The notes beneath the pieces were generated by a model. That model worked only from the letters and a program-made list of their open reading frames with translations, did no database searches and was not told the origin of the DNA. Positions 7,814 through 15,258 of a DNA stretch of 34,149 nt are shown one piece after another (the stretch's first letter is position 1; each line of letters begins with the position of its first letter). A program made the translations under genes and the position numbers. Source of the DNA: Nocardia tenerifensis NBRC 101015 (GTDB taxonomy: Bacteria; Actinomycetota; Actinomycetes; Mycobacteriales; Mycobacteriaceae); NCBI RefSeq assembly GCF_000308715.1, contig NZ_BAGH01000091.1:1-34149 (forward strand), read 5' to 3'.

Positions 7814-8577
7814 ACGAATCCCGCTGGCGCCTGGACGGTTTGATGTTCGAGCTGGCGCTGGAGGCGCTCGGCCGTGACCGCCTGCCCTACCCGTTGCGCT
7901 ACACGATCGAGGGCGTCGAAGCCTACGAGGACTATCAACGGTTGCGCGCGAACGCCGCGCGGCAGCTGTCGGGTTTCGCGACTCCGGATTTGTTCGATGC
8001 CTTGAATGTGTTGCTGGAACCAAAGGTTCGCGTCGAGGTGCACGGATTTTACGGGCGCGATTTCCACCAGGTGGTGCGGGTGCACGCGGGCATGACGGCG
8101 CGCGCGGCCACCGTCGCCGTCCAATTGCCCGGCCCGACACAGGAATATGGCAGCGATATCCTGCTCACCCGCTGTTCGCCGCAGGCCCTGCCGAAACAGA
8201 TCGTCGCGCAGCTGCCGAAATGCGTCGGCGGCAAATATCCGACGATCAGCGGCCGCCGCTCGGATGTGCACCGGGTCGAATACGCCAGGCACCCGACGCG
8301 CCTTTCGCATACCGAGCAACTGAATCGCATCGTCCGTCGCCCGCGCTCGGGGCTCGGCGAGGTGGGCGTGTTCGCGGGCGGCGCGATCGACAGCAGGCCG
8401 ACGACCGACGGCCGTGGCTTCCACTGGATGGACTACCTACCGGCCGACGGCCGCTATCTGCTGCACAATCACGGCGACGACGAGTTCACGCTCACCCCGG
8501 GCCCGGTCGAGGAGATTCAGCATCAGCTGCACGCTCTCGTCGAGACCACCTACCGGGCGGTCGCGCACAGCTGGTGA
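7810..8577 (+). CDS. ESX secretion-associated EspG-family chaperone
   Basis: A 255-aa cytosolic protein of the EspG family, which binds the tips of PPE proteins and keeps PE-PPE pairs soluble for delivery to the ESX membrane machine. Family features visible are the opening WRLDGLMFELALEALGRDRLP, the central VEVHGFYG strand, and the C-terminal sheet-helix region GRYLLHNHGDDEFTLTPG. The ATG overlaps the PPE-like stop by four bases, strong evidence that the two products work together. No ESX core genes (EccB, EccC, EccD, MycP) are in the window, so the cassette must use a secretion system encoded elsewhere. Its stop codon directly abuts that of the convergent methyltransferase gene. Confidence 0.88.
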   Translation: MNESRWRLDGLMFELALEALGRDRLPYPLRYTIEGVEAYEDYQRLRANAARQLSGFATPDLFDALNVLLEPKVRVEVHGFYGRDFHQVVRVHAGMTARAATVAVQLPGPTQEYGSDILLTRCSPQALPKQIVAQLPKCVGGKYPTISGRRSDVHRVEYARHPTRLSHTEQLNRIVRRPRSGLGEVGVFAGGAIDSRPTTDGRGFHWMDYLPADGRYLLHNHGDDEFTLTPGPVEEIQHQLHALVETTYRAVAHSW

Positions 8578-9273
8578 TCAGGGGCGGAGCACGAGCACCG
8601 TGTTCGCTCCGTGATGGAACTCGTAGCCGGTCTCGCGCAGCTCTGTTCGAATACCCTTGTCCTCCAGTTCCTTTCGGAGGCTCGCCACCAAATCGTCGTG
8701 CTGATTGCCGAGGTGGTCTACCAGGGGGTACGCGCGGATCTCGCCCGCGCAGACTCGAGCGAGTTCCAACAGGGCGGCGAGGTGGAAGTCGGCGTCCAGG
8801 CGATCGGCGTAGGTGAAGAGCAGGTGTGAGCTCAGGGCCAGGTCGAAGCTGTCGTCGGGGAACGGCAGCGAGGGGAGCGCGGCGGCGACGTACCGGCCGG
8901 GGTGGGCGCTCAGATCGGCGCCGAAGCGGCGGGCGGCGGCGTGGCGTATCTCGCGGTGCCGCTGCGGGCTGCCGTACCAGTCCCACCGGTATCTCGCGGA
9001 ATGCGCTGTGGCCCAGTGGCTTCCGCGATCGGTCTCGGCGATGGCGAGGTCGCGCAGGTTGTCGGGGGGTCGGGCGTAAACCGGGTCCGCGGCGGTGACG
9101 TCGGCGCCGAGGGCGTTCGCCTCGGCCGTGAAACTGGCTGCGCCGCCGGGGCAGTCGAGAATTCGGCCGTGCAGATCGGCGTCGGAGAGAGTGAAAATCG
9201 CGCGATACTCGGCCAATGATCTTGCGCTGACCAGAAATTCGCCGAGGACATCATTGTCGGAAGGGTGCGTCAT
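8578..9273 (-). CDS. Class I SAM-dependent methyltransferase-like protein
   Basis: A 231-aa protein with a Rossmann-type methyltransferase fold. Motif I is RILDCPGGAASFTAEA (residues 37-52) and the acidic end of strand 2 is Asp63 (VTAADP). A motif near LPFPDDSFDLALSSHLLF corresponds to motif II/post II, and the C-terminal strand is ANTVLVLRP. The C after the first D in motif I (DCPGG rather than DxGCG) marks a subgroup whose substrate I cannot name. The ATG at 9271-9273 matches the start of the conserved fold. The gene points toward EspG and its stop codon begins at the very next base after the EspG stop, so the two transcripts must overlap. Confidence 0.8.
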   Translation of the reverse strand: MTHPSDNDVLGEFLVSARSLAEYRAIFTLSDADLHGRILDCPGGAASFTAEANALGADVTAADPVYARPPDNLRDLAIAETDRGSHWATAHSARYRWDWYGSPQRHREIRHAAARRFGADLSAHPGRYVAAALPSLPFPDDSFDLALSSHLLFTYADRLDADFHLAALLELARVCAGEIRAYPLVDHLGNQHDDLVASLRKELEDKGIRTELRETGYEFHHGANTVLVLRP

Positions 9274-9320
9274 CCGGAAACGGTCTCACGGGCACGCCCG
9301 GCGCGCGGAGGGTTTGTGGT

Positions 9321-9355
9321 GTCCCCGCGCCGCGTGCAGGGCTTGGCGCGGGGAC
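9321..9355 (-). terminator. Hairpin downstream of dinG
   Basis: GTCCCCGCGCC at 9321-9331 pairs perfectly with GGCGCGGGGAC at 9345-9355, an 11-bp stem with a 13-base loop. It lies about 97 bases beyond the dinG stop on the minus strand and upstream of the methyltransferase start, so it probably ends the pncB-pncA-dinG transcript. Confidence 0.55.
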
Positions 9356-9451
9356 CGCCGATACATTCGGTGTGGGAATTGGGGTTCCACCGAAGTACCA
9401 CCCTCAAATTTACTTCTGTTCGGAAACAAGTGCGCGCTAATGTGCGCTGTT

Positions 9452-11527
9452 TCACACCGCGTTTTCGGTGAGTCGTCGCAATGCTTTCACGACGACCTCC
9501 GGGTCGGCGGTCTCCCAGTACGGCGGGAGCGAGGCGCGCAGGTAGCCGCCGTAGCGCGCGGTGGCCAAGCGGGAGTCGAGGATCGCGACCACGCCGCGGT
9601 CGTCGACGCTGCGCAGCAACCGGCCGGTGCCCTGGGCGAGCAGCAGCGCCGCGTGGTTCGCCGCGATCGCCATGAAGCCGTTGCCGCCGCGCGACTCGAC
9701 CGCGCGCTGGCGCGCGGTGAGCAGCGGATCGTCGGGGCGGGGGAAGGGGATTCGATCCAGGATCACCAGGCTCAGCGACGGGCCGGGCACGTCGACGCCC
9801 TGCCACAGCGAGAGCGTGCCGAACAAGGAGGTCGCCGGGTCGTCGGCGAACTTGCGGACCAGGGCGCCGGTCGCGTCGTCGCCCTGGCACAGCACGGGCG
9901 TGTCCAGTCGCTCGCGCAATGCCTCGGTCGCCGCCTTGGCCGCGCGCATCGAGGAGAACAAGCCGAGCGTGCGCCCGCCCGCGGCGTTGATGAGCCGCTC
10001 GATCTCGTCCAGGTAGGCGGGGGCGAGGCCGTCGCGGCCGGGCGGGGGGAGATGTTTGGCGACATAGAGAATGCCCGACTTCGCGTGGTCGAACGGCGAC
10101 CCGACATCGAGCGAACTCCAGCGCACCTTGTCGTCGTCGGCCGGGACCTGCGCGCCGTTGGCCATGCCGGGATCGACCTGGCTGGACGACTGGGCCGGCA
10201 ACCCCCAGGTGATCGCGAGCCCGTCGAACGAGCCGCCGATCTGCAAGGTCGCCGAGGTGAGCACCACGGTGGCGGTGCCGAACAGCCTGCTGCGCAACAG
10301 CCCGCCCACCGACAGCGGAGCCATCCGCAGCGTGCGCCGGGCGACGCCGCGGATCTCGTCGGCGGACAGCCAGATGACGTCGTGTCGCTTCGCCGGGTCC
10401 GGCTCGTCGAACGCGGTGAGCGCGCGCACCGCGCTGTCGTGGATCTCGTCGATCGCGGCCAGCGCCTGGGTGCGCGCGGCGGCGGTCTCGACGTCGCCCT
10501 GCTGGGTGGTGCCGCCCTGCGGCGCGAGCGCGGTGCGGGCGTTCCACGCGGCGTCGCGGATGAGCGCGAGCACCGGGGCGACGCCCTCGGGCAGCCGCTC
10601 CCAGCGGGCGGCGGGCAGCTCCTCGAGCACGTCGTGCCAGGCCTCGGCGGCGCCCTCGAGGCGGTCGACCTCTTTCTCGTCGATGAGCTTGGTGCAGCGG
10701 CGCGCGGCCGCGGTGATCGCGGTGGCGGCCAGGTCGGCCGTCGCGACGCCGGTGACCCGGTCGACCAGCTCGTGCGCCTCATCGATGACGACCACGTCGT
10801 GCTCGGGCAGCACCTGGATGCCGCTGATCGCGTCGATCGCCAGCAGCGCGTGGTTGGTCACCACCACGTCGGCCTGTGCGGACTCGGCCCGCGCGCGCTC
10901 GGCGAAGCAGTCCTGCCCGAACGGGCAGCGCGACTTGCCGAGGCACTCCCGCGAGGACACGCTGACCTGTTTCCAGGCGCGGTCGCTCACGCCGGGCACG
11001 ATCTCGTCCCGGTCGCCGGTCTCGGTGTCGGAGGCCCACTCGTTGAGCCGCTGCACCTCGCGGCCCAGGCGGGAGATGGCGAACGCGTCGAACAGCTCGG
11101 CCTCGGCGGGCTCGTCGGGGATCGCGCTATTGATCTTGTTCAGGCACAGATAGTTGTTGCGCCCCTTGAGAATCGCGAACTTGGCCGCACGACCGAGCGG
11201 CTTGCTCAACGCCTCGGACAGGCGCGGCAGGTCGCGGTCGACGAGCTGACGTTGCAGCGCGATCGTCGCGGTCGACACGACCACCGTGCGCCCGGTCCGC
11301 ACGGCGTGGCGCAGGCTGGGCACCAGGTACGCCAGCGACTTGCCGGTGCCGGTGCCGGCCTGCACCGCCAGGTGCTCCTTGGTGTCGATCGCGTGGTCGA
11401 CCGCGGTCGCCATCGTCACCTGCCCGACGCGCTCTTTTCCGCCGAGCGCCTGCACGGCGGTGGCCAAAAGTTCGGGGACGGCGGGGAGTTCGGGCACGGC
11501 GTGCAGCCTACTGCCCGAGACCGACAC
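9452..11527 (-). CDS. dinG: DinG/XPD-family ATP-dependent DNA helicase with Fe-S cluster
   Basis: A 691-aa superfamily 2 helicase expected to unwind DNA 5' to 3' during repair. The Walker A motif AGTGTGKS is at residues 57-64 and the DEAH box (VVIDEAH) ends at 252. Four cysteines, Cys128, Cys195, Cys201 and Cys207, are spaced as in the XPD/DinG iron-sulfur domain. C-terminal helicase motifs include LFSSMRAAK, SLWQGVDVPG and LLLAQGTGRLLR, the last being motif VI. It starts at a GTG 25 bases after the pncA stop, so it is probably co-transcribed with pncB and pncA. The order with pncB and clpS matches the mycobacterial Rv1329c-Rv1331 region; the helicase identity is firm. Confidence 0.92.
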   Translation of the reverse strand: MSVSGSRLHAVPELPAVPELLATAVQALGGKERVGQVTMATAVDHAIDTKEHLAVQAGTGTGKSLAYLVPSLRHAVRTGRTVVVSTATIALQRQLVDRDLPRLSEALSKPLGRAAKFAILKGRNNYLCLNKINSAIPDEPAEAELFDAFAISRLGREVQRLNEWASDTETGDRDEIVPGVSDRAWKQVSVSSRECLGKSRCPFGQDCFAERARAESAQADVVVTNHALLAIDAISGIQVLPEHDVVVIDEAHELVDRVTGVATADLAATAITAAARRCTKLIDEKEVDRLEGAAEAWHDVLEELPAARWERLPEGVAPVLALIRDAAWNARTALAPQGGTTQQGDVETAAARTQALAAIDEIHDSAVRALTAFDEPDPAKRHDVIWLSADEIRGVARRTLRMAPLSVGGLLRSRLFGTATVVLTSATLQIGGSFDGLAITWGLPAQSSSQVDPGMANGAQVPADDDKVRWSSLDVGSPFDHAKSGILYVAKHLPPPGRDGLAPAYLDEIERLINAAGGRTLGLFSSMRAAKAATEALRERLDTPVLCQGDDATGALVRKFADDPATSLFGTLSLWQGVDVPGPSLSLVILDRIPFPRPDDPLLTARQRAVESRGGNGFMAIAANHAALLLAQGTGRLLRSVDDRGVVAILDSRLATARYGGYLRASLPPYWETADPEVVVKALRRLTENAV

Positions 11528-11552
11528 GGCACGCGGGCGTCGCGACGATCGA

Positions 11553-12119
11553 TCAGGCGCGGACGCTTCCTTCGAGGTCGACGCCCGCGGCGCGCATGCG
11601 ATTCAGCGCGGCGTCGGTGGTGTCGCGGGCGACGCCGGCGGTCAGGTCGAGCAGGACGCGGGTGTCCAAGCCCTCGATCCTGGCGTCCAGCGCGGTCGCG
11701 CGGACGCAGTGGTCGGTGGCGATGCCGACGACGTCGACCGCGTCGACGCCGCGAGCGCGCAGCCACTCGGCGAGCGCGGTGCCGTCCTGCGCGGTGCCCT
11801 CGAAACCGGAGTAGGCCGCGGAGTACGCGCCCTTGGAGAAGGTCTCCTGGACGGGAGCGGTGTCCAGGTTCGGGTGGAACTCCGCGCCCGGGGTTCCGGC
11901 GCGGCAGTGCGGCGGCCAGGAGTCGACGTAGTCGGGCTGTGTGGAGAAGTGCGCGCCCGGGTCGATGTGGTAATCGCGGGTCGCGACGATCGCGTCGTAG
12001 TCCGCGGCCGCGAGGTGCTCGCTGATCCGCGCCGCGACCGCGGCGCCACCCGCGACGGCGAGCGACCCGCCCTCACAGAAATCGTTCTGCACGTCGACGA
12101 TGATCAGGGCTCGGGCCAT
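11553..12119 (-). CDS. pncA: Nicotinamidase/pyrazinamidase
   Basis: A 188-aa isochorismatase-fold hydrolase that converts nicotinamide to nicotinate and ammonia in NAD salvage; family members also activate pyrazinamide. The catalytic triad is Asp9 (VDVQNDF), Lys96 (FSKGAYS) and Cys138 (TDHCVRAT). The metal-binding residues Asp49, His51, His57 and His71 are all present, at the spacing known from M. tuberculosis PncA. The ATG has AGGAGG eight bases ahead, which fixes the start. It lies between pncB and dinG on the same strand. In M. tuberculosis pncA is elsewhere, so here consecutive salvage steps (nicotinamide to nicotinate to its mononucleotide) are encoded side by side. No active-site residue is missing, so an active enzyme is expected. 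Confidence 0.95.
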   Translation of the reverse strand: MARALIIVDVQNDFCEGGSLAVAGGAAVAARISEHLAAADYDAIVATRDYHIDPGAHFSTQPDYVDSWPPHCRAGTPGAEFHPNLDTAPVQETFSKGAYSAAYSGFEGTAQDGTALAEWLRARGVDAVDVVGIATDHCVRATALDARIEGLDTRVLLDLTAGVARDTTDAALNRMRAAGVDLEGSVRA

Positions 12120-12163
12120 GGTGACCTCCTGCGGTGTGAACTCCAGTATCCGTACTGCATTGT

Positions 12164-12190
12164 GCCGCGCCGCGGGCCGGGCGGCGCGGC
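12164..12190 (-). terminator. GC hairpin between pncB and pncA
   Basis: GCCGCGCCGC at 12164-12173 pairs perfectly with GCGGCGCGGC at 12181-12190 around a seven-base loop. It abuts the pncB stop codon and lies 45 bases before pncA. It could partly terminate or stabilise the pncB message and so set the pncB:pncA ratio. Confidence 0.5.
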
Positions 12191-13513
12191 TCAGCTCATG
12201 AACGTCGTCGGCACGGCGGGCTCGCCCGCCGATAGCTTCAGCCCTTCCCACGGCAGGCTGATCAGCCCGTGCGCCACATGGTCGCGACTGTCCGACAGCG
12301 TCGGCAGGTCCTCGACGACCTTGCCCTCGCGCACCAGCGGGACGAGCAGTTCCCGCGCCTCGAACCCGTTCGCCTCCGGCGTCGGTCCGGCGGCCGGATA
12401 GACGATCTCCTCGACGATCGTGCCCGTCGGCCGCGACAGCCGGATCGCCTTCTTGGTGCCGCCGCGCGACTCCTTGTGGCTGCTGCGCTTGGCGACCGGC
12501 ACGCCCTCCACCTCGACCAGCTTGTAGACCATGCCCGCGGTCGGCGCGCCGGAGCCGGTCACCAGGGAGGTGCCGACGCCGTACACGTCGACCGGCTCCG
12601 CCCGCAGCGCGGCGATGGCGTACTCGTCCAGATCGCCGGAGACCACGATGCGGGTCTTGGTCGCGCCGAGCCCGTCGAGCTGATCGCGCACCTGCCTGGC
12701 CAGCACGCCCAGATCGCCGGAGTCGATGCGCACCCCGCCGAGTTCGGGCCCGGCCACCTCGATCGCGGTGGCCACGCCGCGGGTGATGTCGTAGGTGTCG
12801 ACCAGCAGGGTGGTGCCGATGCCGAGCGCGGCGACCTGGCTGCGGAACGCGTCCGCCTCGTGCGCGCCGTCGTCGCCGCCCGACCCCGCGTGCAGCAGGG
12901 TGAACGCGTGCGCGCTGGTCCCCGCGCCGGGCACGCCGTAGCGGCGCACCGCCTCCAGATTGGAGGTGGCGTCGAAACCGGCGAGGTAGGCGGCGCGCGA
13001 GCTGTCCGGCGCGGCCCGTTCGTGGGTGCGCCTCGAGCCCATCTCGATCATTCGGCGTCCGCCCGCCGCGCTGACCATCCGGGCGGCGGCCGAGGCGATC
13101 GCGCTGTCGTGGTTGAGGATCGAGAGCGCGAGCGTCTCCAGCACGACGCACTCGGCGAAGGTGCCGCGCACCGAAAGGATCGGGGAGCCAGGGAAATACA
13201 GCTCGCCCTCGGCGTAGCCGTCGATGTCGCCGGTGAAGCGGTAGTCGCGCAGCCAGTCCACCGTCTCGGCGGGCAGGAAGGGTGCGATCACGGCGAGTTC
13301 GGTCTCGCCGAACCGGAAGCGCTCGAGGGCGTCGAGGAGCCGGCCGGTGCCCGCGACGACGCCGTAGCGGCGGCCGTGCGGCAGGCGGCGGGCGAACACC
13401 TCGAAGGTGCACCGGCGATGCGCGGAATCGTCGGCCAGCGCGGCGGCCAGCATGGTCAGTTCGTACTGGTCGGTCAGGAGTGCGGTGCTGCTGATGCCGT
13501 CGCGGATGTCCAC
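12191..13513 (-). CDS. pncB: Nicotinate phosphoribosyltransferase
   Basis: A 440-aa enzyme that joins nicotinate to PRPP, with ATP hydrolysis, to give nicotinate mononucleotide, the entry step of the Preiss-Handler NAD pathway. Family features are the N-terminal LLTDQYELTMLAAAL, the RRTHERAAP loop, GTSAHAF around the conserved histidine, VDTYD, VRIDSGDL and SGDLDEY. Length fits the roughly 440-450 aa bacterial enzyme. The GTG start at 13513 is supported by a -10 hexamer TACAGT seven bases upstream, suggesting a leaderless message. Divergent from clpS; a LacI-type palindrome lies in the shared upstream region. Followed by pncA, the preceding enzyme of the same pathway. Confidence 0.94.
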   Translation of the reverse strand: MDIRDGISSTALLTDQYELTMLAAALADDSAHRRCTFEVFARRLPHGRRYGVVAGTGRLLDALERFRFGETELAVIAPFLPAETVDWLRDYRFTGDIDGYAEGELYFPGSPILSVRGTFAECVVLETLALSILNHDSAIASAAARMVSAAGGRRMIEMGSRRTHERAAPDSSRAAYLAGFDATSNLEAVRRYGVPGAGTSAHAFTLLHAGSGGDDGAHEADAFRSQVAALGIGTTLLVDTYDITRGVATAIEVAGPELGGVRIDSGDLGVLARQVRDQLDGLGATKTRIVVSGDLDEYAIAALRAEPVDVYGVGTSLVTGSGAPTAGMVYKLVEVEGVPVAKRSSHKESRGGTKKAIRLSRPTGTIVEEIVYPAAGPTPEANGFEARELLVPLVREGKVVEDLPTLSDSRDHVAHGLISLPWEGLKLSAGEPAVPTTFMS

Positions 13514-13520
13514 GCCGCCA

Positions 13521-13526
13521 ACTGTA
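13521..13526 (-). promoter_or_regulatory. -10 box of a leaderless pncB promoter
   Basis: On the minus strand TACAGT is followed by seven bases (TGGCGGC) and the GTG start, the spacing expected when transcription begins at the start codon. No good -35 element was seen. Confidence 0.55.
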
Positions 13527-13555
13527 TCGAGCGTCGACCCGCCCGAACCGTTCAG

Positions 13556-13586
13556 AGCGCTTGCGCGGGCCGCGGTGAGCGCTCAC
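13556..13586. promoter_or_regulatory. Perfect LacI-type palindrome in the pncB-clpS divergent region
   Basis: GTGAGCGCTCAC at 13575-13586 is a perfect 12-bp palindrome with the central CG of LacI/GalR-family operators; it is identical to the core of the symmetrised lac operator. A second, weaker core AGCGCT lies at 13556-13561, 22 bp away centre to centre (about two helical turns). Outer arms GGCCGCG and GCGCGGCC extend the symmetry with a one-base offset. The regulator is not encoded in the window. Confidence 0.5.
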
Positions 13587-13659
13587 GCGCGGCCGTCAAT
13601 CATAGGCGGACAGCCGCCCGACAAGCTGTGAAATGCTCGAAACCCGCATCGGCGGGGTG

Positions 13660-13687
13660 TTGCTCACTCGGAGTCGAGTCGTACCCT
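13660..13687 (+). promoter_or_regulatory. clpS promoter (leaderless)
   Basis: TTGCTC (13660-13665) and TACCCT (13682-13687) are separated by 16 bases. TACCCT ends seven bases before the ATG at 13695, fitting a leaderless message. Confidence 0.55.
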
Positions 13688-13694
13688 TGACGTT

Positions 13695-14045
13695 ATGGCC
13701 TTGTGCAACATAGTCGGAGGCGGCGCCGTGGCGGACGCCGTGGACGCGACCCTGTCAGCGGCACAGGCGACCCCCGAGGCGGTCGAGTACACCGAGATCT
13801 TGGAGGCGGAGGATCGCCCGTGGGTCACCGTCGTCTGGGACGACCCGGTCAACCTCATGCACTACGTCGCCTACATATTCCAGAAGCTGTTCGGCTACAG
13901 CAAAGCGAAGGCGACCGAGCTGATGCTCTGCGTGCACAACGAGGGCAAAGCGGTGGTCTCCTCGGGGTCGCGGGACAAGATGGAACACGACGTTCAGCGC
14001 CTGCACGCCGCGGGACTCTGGGCGACCATGCAGCGGGACGACTGA
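13695..14045 (+). CDS. clpS: ATP-dependent Clp protease adaptor ClpS
   Basis: A 116-aa adaptor that hands N-end-rule substrates to the ClpC/ClpA unfoldase. The core is [28 protein letters not shown], including the conserved DDP-x-N-x-M-x-Y of the substrate pocket, then [12 protein letters not shown] and the C-terminal [12 protein letters not shown]. Two starts are possible. The ATG at 13695 fits a leaderless message (TACCCT seven bases upstream) and gives about 40 residues before the core. A GTG at 13728 has GGAGG seven bases upstream and would give 105 aa, closer to the roughly 101 aa I recall for the mycobacterial protein. The core call is firm; the N-terminus is not. The DUF2017 gene follows after 22 bases. 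Confidence 0.93.
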   Translation: MALCNIVGGGAVADAVDATLSAAQATPEAVEYTEILEAEDRPWVTVVWDDPVNLMHYVAYIFQKLFGYSKAKATELMLCVHNEGKAVVSSGSRDKMEHDVQRLHAAGLWATMQRDD

Positions 14046-14055
14046 CCAGGACGAC

Positions 14056-14061
14056 TACCCT
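14056..14061 (+). promoter_or_regulatory. -10 box of a leaderless DUF2017 promoter
   Basis: TACCCT is followed by six bases (GACGCC) and the GTG start at 14068. The hexamer and spacing echo the clpS promoter, so the gene may have its own promoter in addition to read-through. Confidence 0.5.
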
Positions 14062-14067
14062 GACGCC

Positions 14068-14637
14068 GTGCGGAAGTGGAGCAGGAAGAACTCGCTGAGC
14101 GGTCTCAAACTGCGGTCCGAGATGGACGCCCGTGAGGCCAACGTGCTGCGCTCGCTCGTCGGCGCGGTCTCCGGGCTGCTCGCCGAGCGAGCCGAGGAAG
14201 CGCCCGAGGACGATCTGGCCGCGCTGACCGGGCTGCGCACCGGCAACACCACCGCGCCCGAGGATCCTCGGCTGCGCAGGCTGCTGCCGGACTTCCACCG
14301 CAGCGAACCGGGTTCCCCCGACGCCGAACGCGCCGACCTCAACAGCGCGCTGCGCGGGCTGCACGAGCCGGAGATCATCGACGCCAAACTCGCGGCGGGC
14401 AGCGTCATCCTGAACACCGTGCCCACCTCCGGCGGCAAGATCGTGCTCACCCCCGAGCAGGCCGACTCCTGGCTCACCGCCCTCACCGACGTGCGCCTCG
14501 CCCTCGGCACCGTCCTCGGCATCGACGCCGACACGCCCGACCACCTGTCCCCAGACGACCCGCGCGCCCCGCACCTGGACGTCTACCACTGGCTCACCTG
14601 GATGCAGGATTCCCTGCTGCAAGCGCTGGCTCCTTAG
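14068..14637 (+). CDS. DUF2017 family protein
   Basis: A 189-aa soluble protein of actinobacteria that consistently follows clpS (the Rv1332 position in M. tuberculosis). The sequence starts basic (RKWSRKN) and then shows long helices: LRSEMDAREANVLRSLVGAV, a middle segment PRLRRLLPDFHR with the pattern D-x-x-x-x-E-F-R-x-L, and the C-terminal HWLTWMQDSLLQAL. No catalytic motif or membrane segment is visible. The constant pairing with clpS suggests a link to regulated proteolysis, but no biochemical role is known to me. The GTG start is supported by the TACCCT hexamer six bases upstream. It ends facing the acyl-CoA-binding protein gene. Confidence 0.86.
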   Translation: MRKWSRKNSLSGLKLRSEMDAREANVLRSLVGAVSGLLAERAEEAPEDDLAALTGLRTGNTTAPEDPRLRRLLPDFHRSEPGSPDAERADLNSALRGLHEPEIIDAKLAAGSVILNTVPTSGGKIVLTPEQADSWLTALTDVRLALGTVLGIDADTPDHLSPDDPRAPHLDVYHWLTWMQDSLLQALAP

Positions 14638-14674
14638 CGCCTGGCTTCGAACTCCAGACTGCCCGACGGCCACG

Positions 14675-14705
14675 CCCTGGCCACACCCCCAACGAGTCGC
14701 CAGGG
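14675..14705. terminator. Possible bidirectional terminator between DUF2017 and ACBP genes
   Basis: CCCTGGC at 14675-14681 pairs with GCCAGGG at 14699-14705 (7 bp, 17-base loop). A nested alternative, GGCCA and TGGCC at 14668-14682, competes with it. The location between convergent stop codons fits termination in both directions, but the stem is modest. Confidence 0.35.
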
Positions 14706-14721
14706 GCTGTGAAGAACAAGC

Positions 14722-14994
14722 TCAGGAGTCCTGGGCGATCGTGTCCCTGGCGATCTGGATGTAGTTCGAAGTGGCCTCGTCTTGTGACATGCCCTTCAGA
14801 TCGTTCCAGGCGTTCCACTTCGCTTTACCGGTGAGATCGAACATGCCGGGTGCGGAGGTGTCGTTGTCACCGACGGTGGCTTGCTTGAAGTGTGCGTACA
14901 GACGGAGCAGCGTGTCGTTGCTCGGTTTGCTCGACAGTGACTTCACCTGCTCGGCGAGCTGGGTGAACTCTGGGTTGTGCAACCCGGTGGCCAT
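14722..14994 (-). CDS. Acyl-CoA-binding protein (ACBP)
   Basis: A 90-aa, four-helix cytosolic carrier that binds long-chain acyl-CoA esters. The diagnostic stretches YAHFKQATVGD and GKAKWNAWNDLKGMS are present. Residues equivalent to the ligand-contacting Tyr28, Lys32, Lys54 and Tyr73 of animal ACBP are Tyr33, Lys37, Lys59 and Tyr78. Length fits the usual 86-92 aa. The ATG has GGGAGG upstream on the minus strand. ACBP is nearly universal in eukaryotes but patchy in bacteria, and this copy interrupts the otherwise conserved clpS-DUF2017-P1 peptidase order on the opposite strand, which suggests insertion. In a mycolic-acid bacterium a role in buffering acyl-CoA pools is plausible. Confidence 0.93.
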   Translation of the reverse strand: MATGLHNPEFTQLAEQVKSLSSKPSNDTLLRLYAHFKQATVGDNDTSAPGMFDLTGKAKWNAWNDLKGMSQDEATSNYIQIARDTIAQDS

Positions 14995-15022
14995 CGGCGA
15001 ACCTCCCTTGCTCGATCTTCGA

Positions 15023-15041
15023 CTTGGGAAATCAATCCAAG
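15023..15041. promoter_or_regulatory. Inverted repeat upstream of the ACBP gene
   Basis: CTTGG (15023-15027) and CCAAG (15037-15041) form a short dyad with a nine-base spacer, 29 bases upstream of the ACBP start codon. It could be an operator; the arms are short, so chance is possible. Confidence 0.25.
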
Positions 15042-15258
15042 GCTACGGGGCCAACTCCTTCGAGACGCCGATCCAGCGAAATGACCGCAACTCGGCTACG
15101 CGGCCGCAGTCGGGACGCCGACACCGTCCACCGCTGTTCGGTCCCGCGCCGGGGGCTCTGCTACTCGAGTCCACGCGAACCGACTGCCGGGGCCCCGCGA
15201 ATCCGGCGCGGCAGGGTAGAACAGAACCTGTACGCGCGAGGCGAGGGTAGGAGCAACT

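Noticed and set aside
9095..12025. 976-codon open frame on the plus strand across dinG and pncA
   Set aside because: Antisense shadow of two recognised minus-strand genes; Arg/Gln/Val-rich without motifs.
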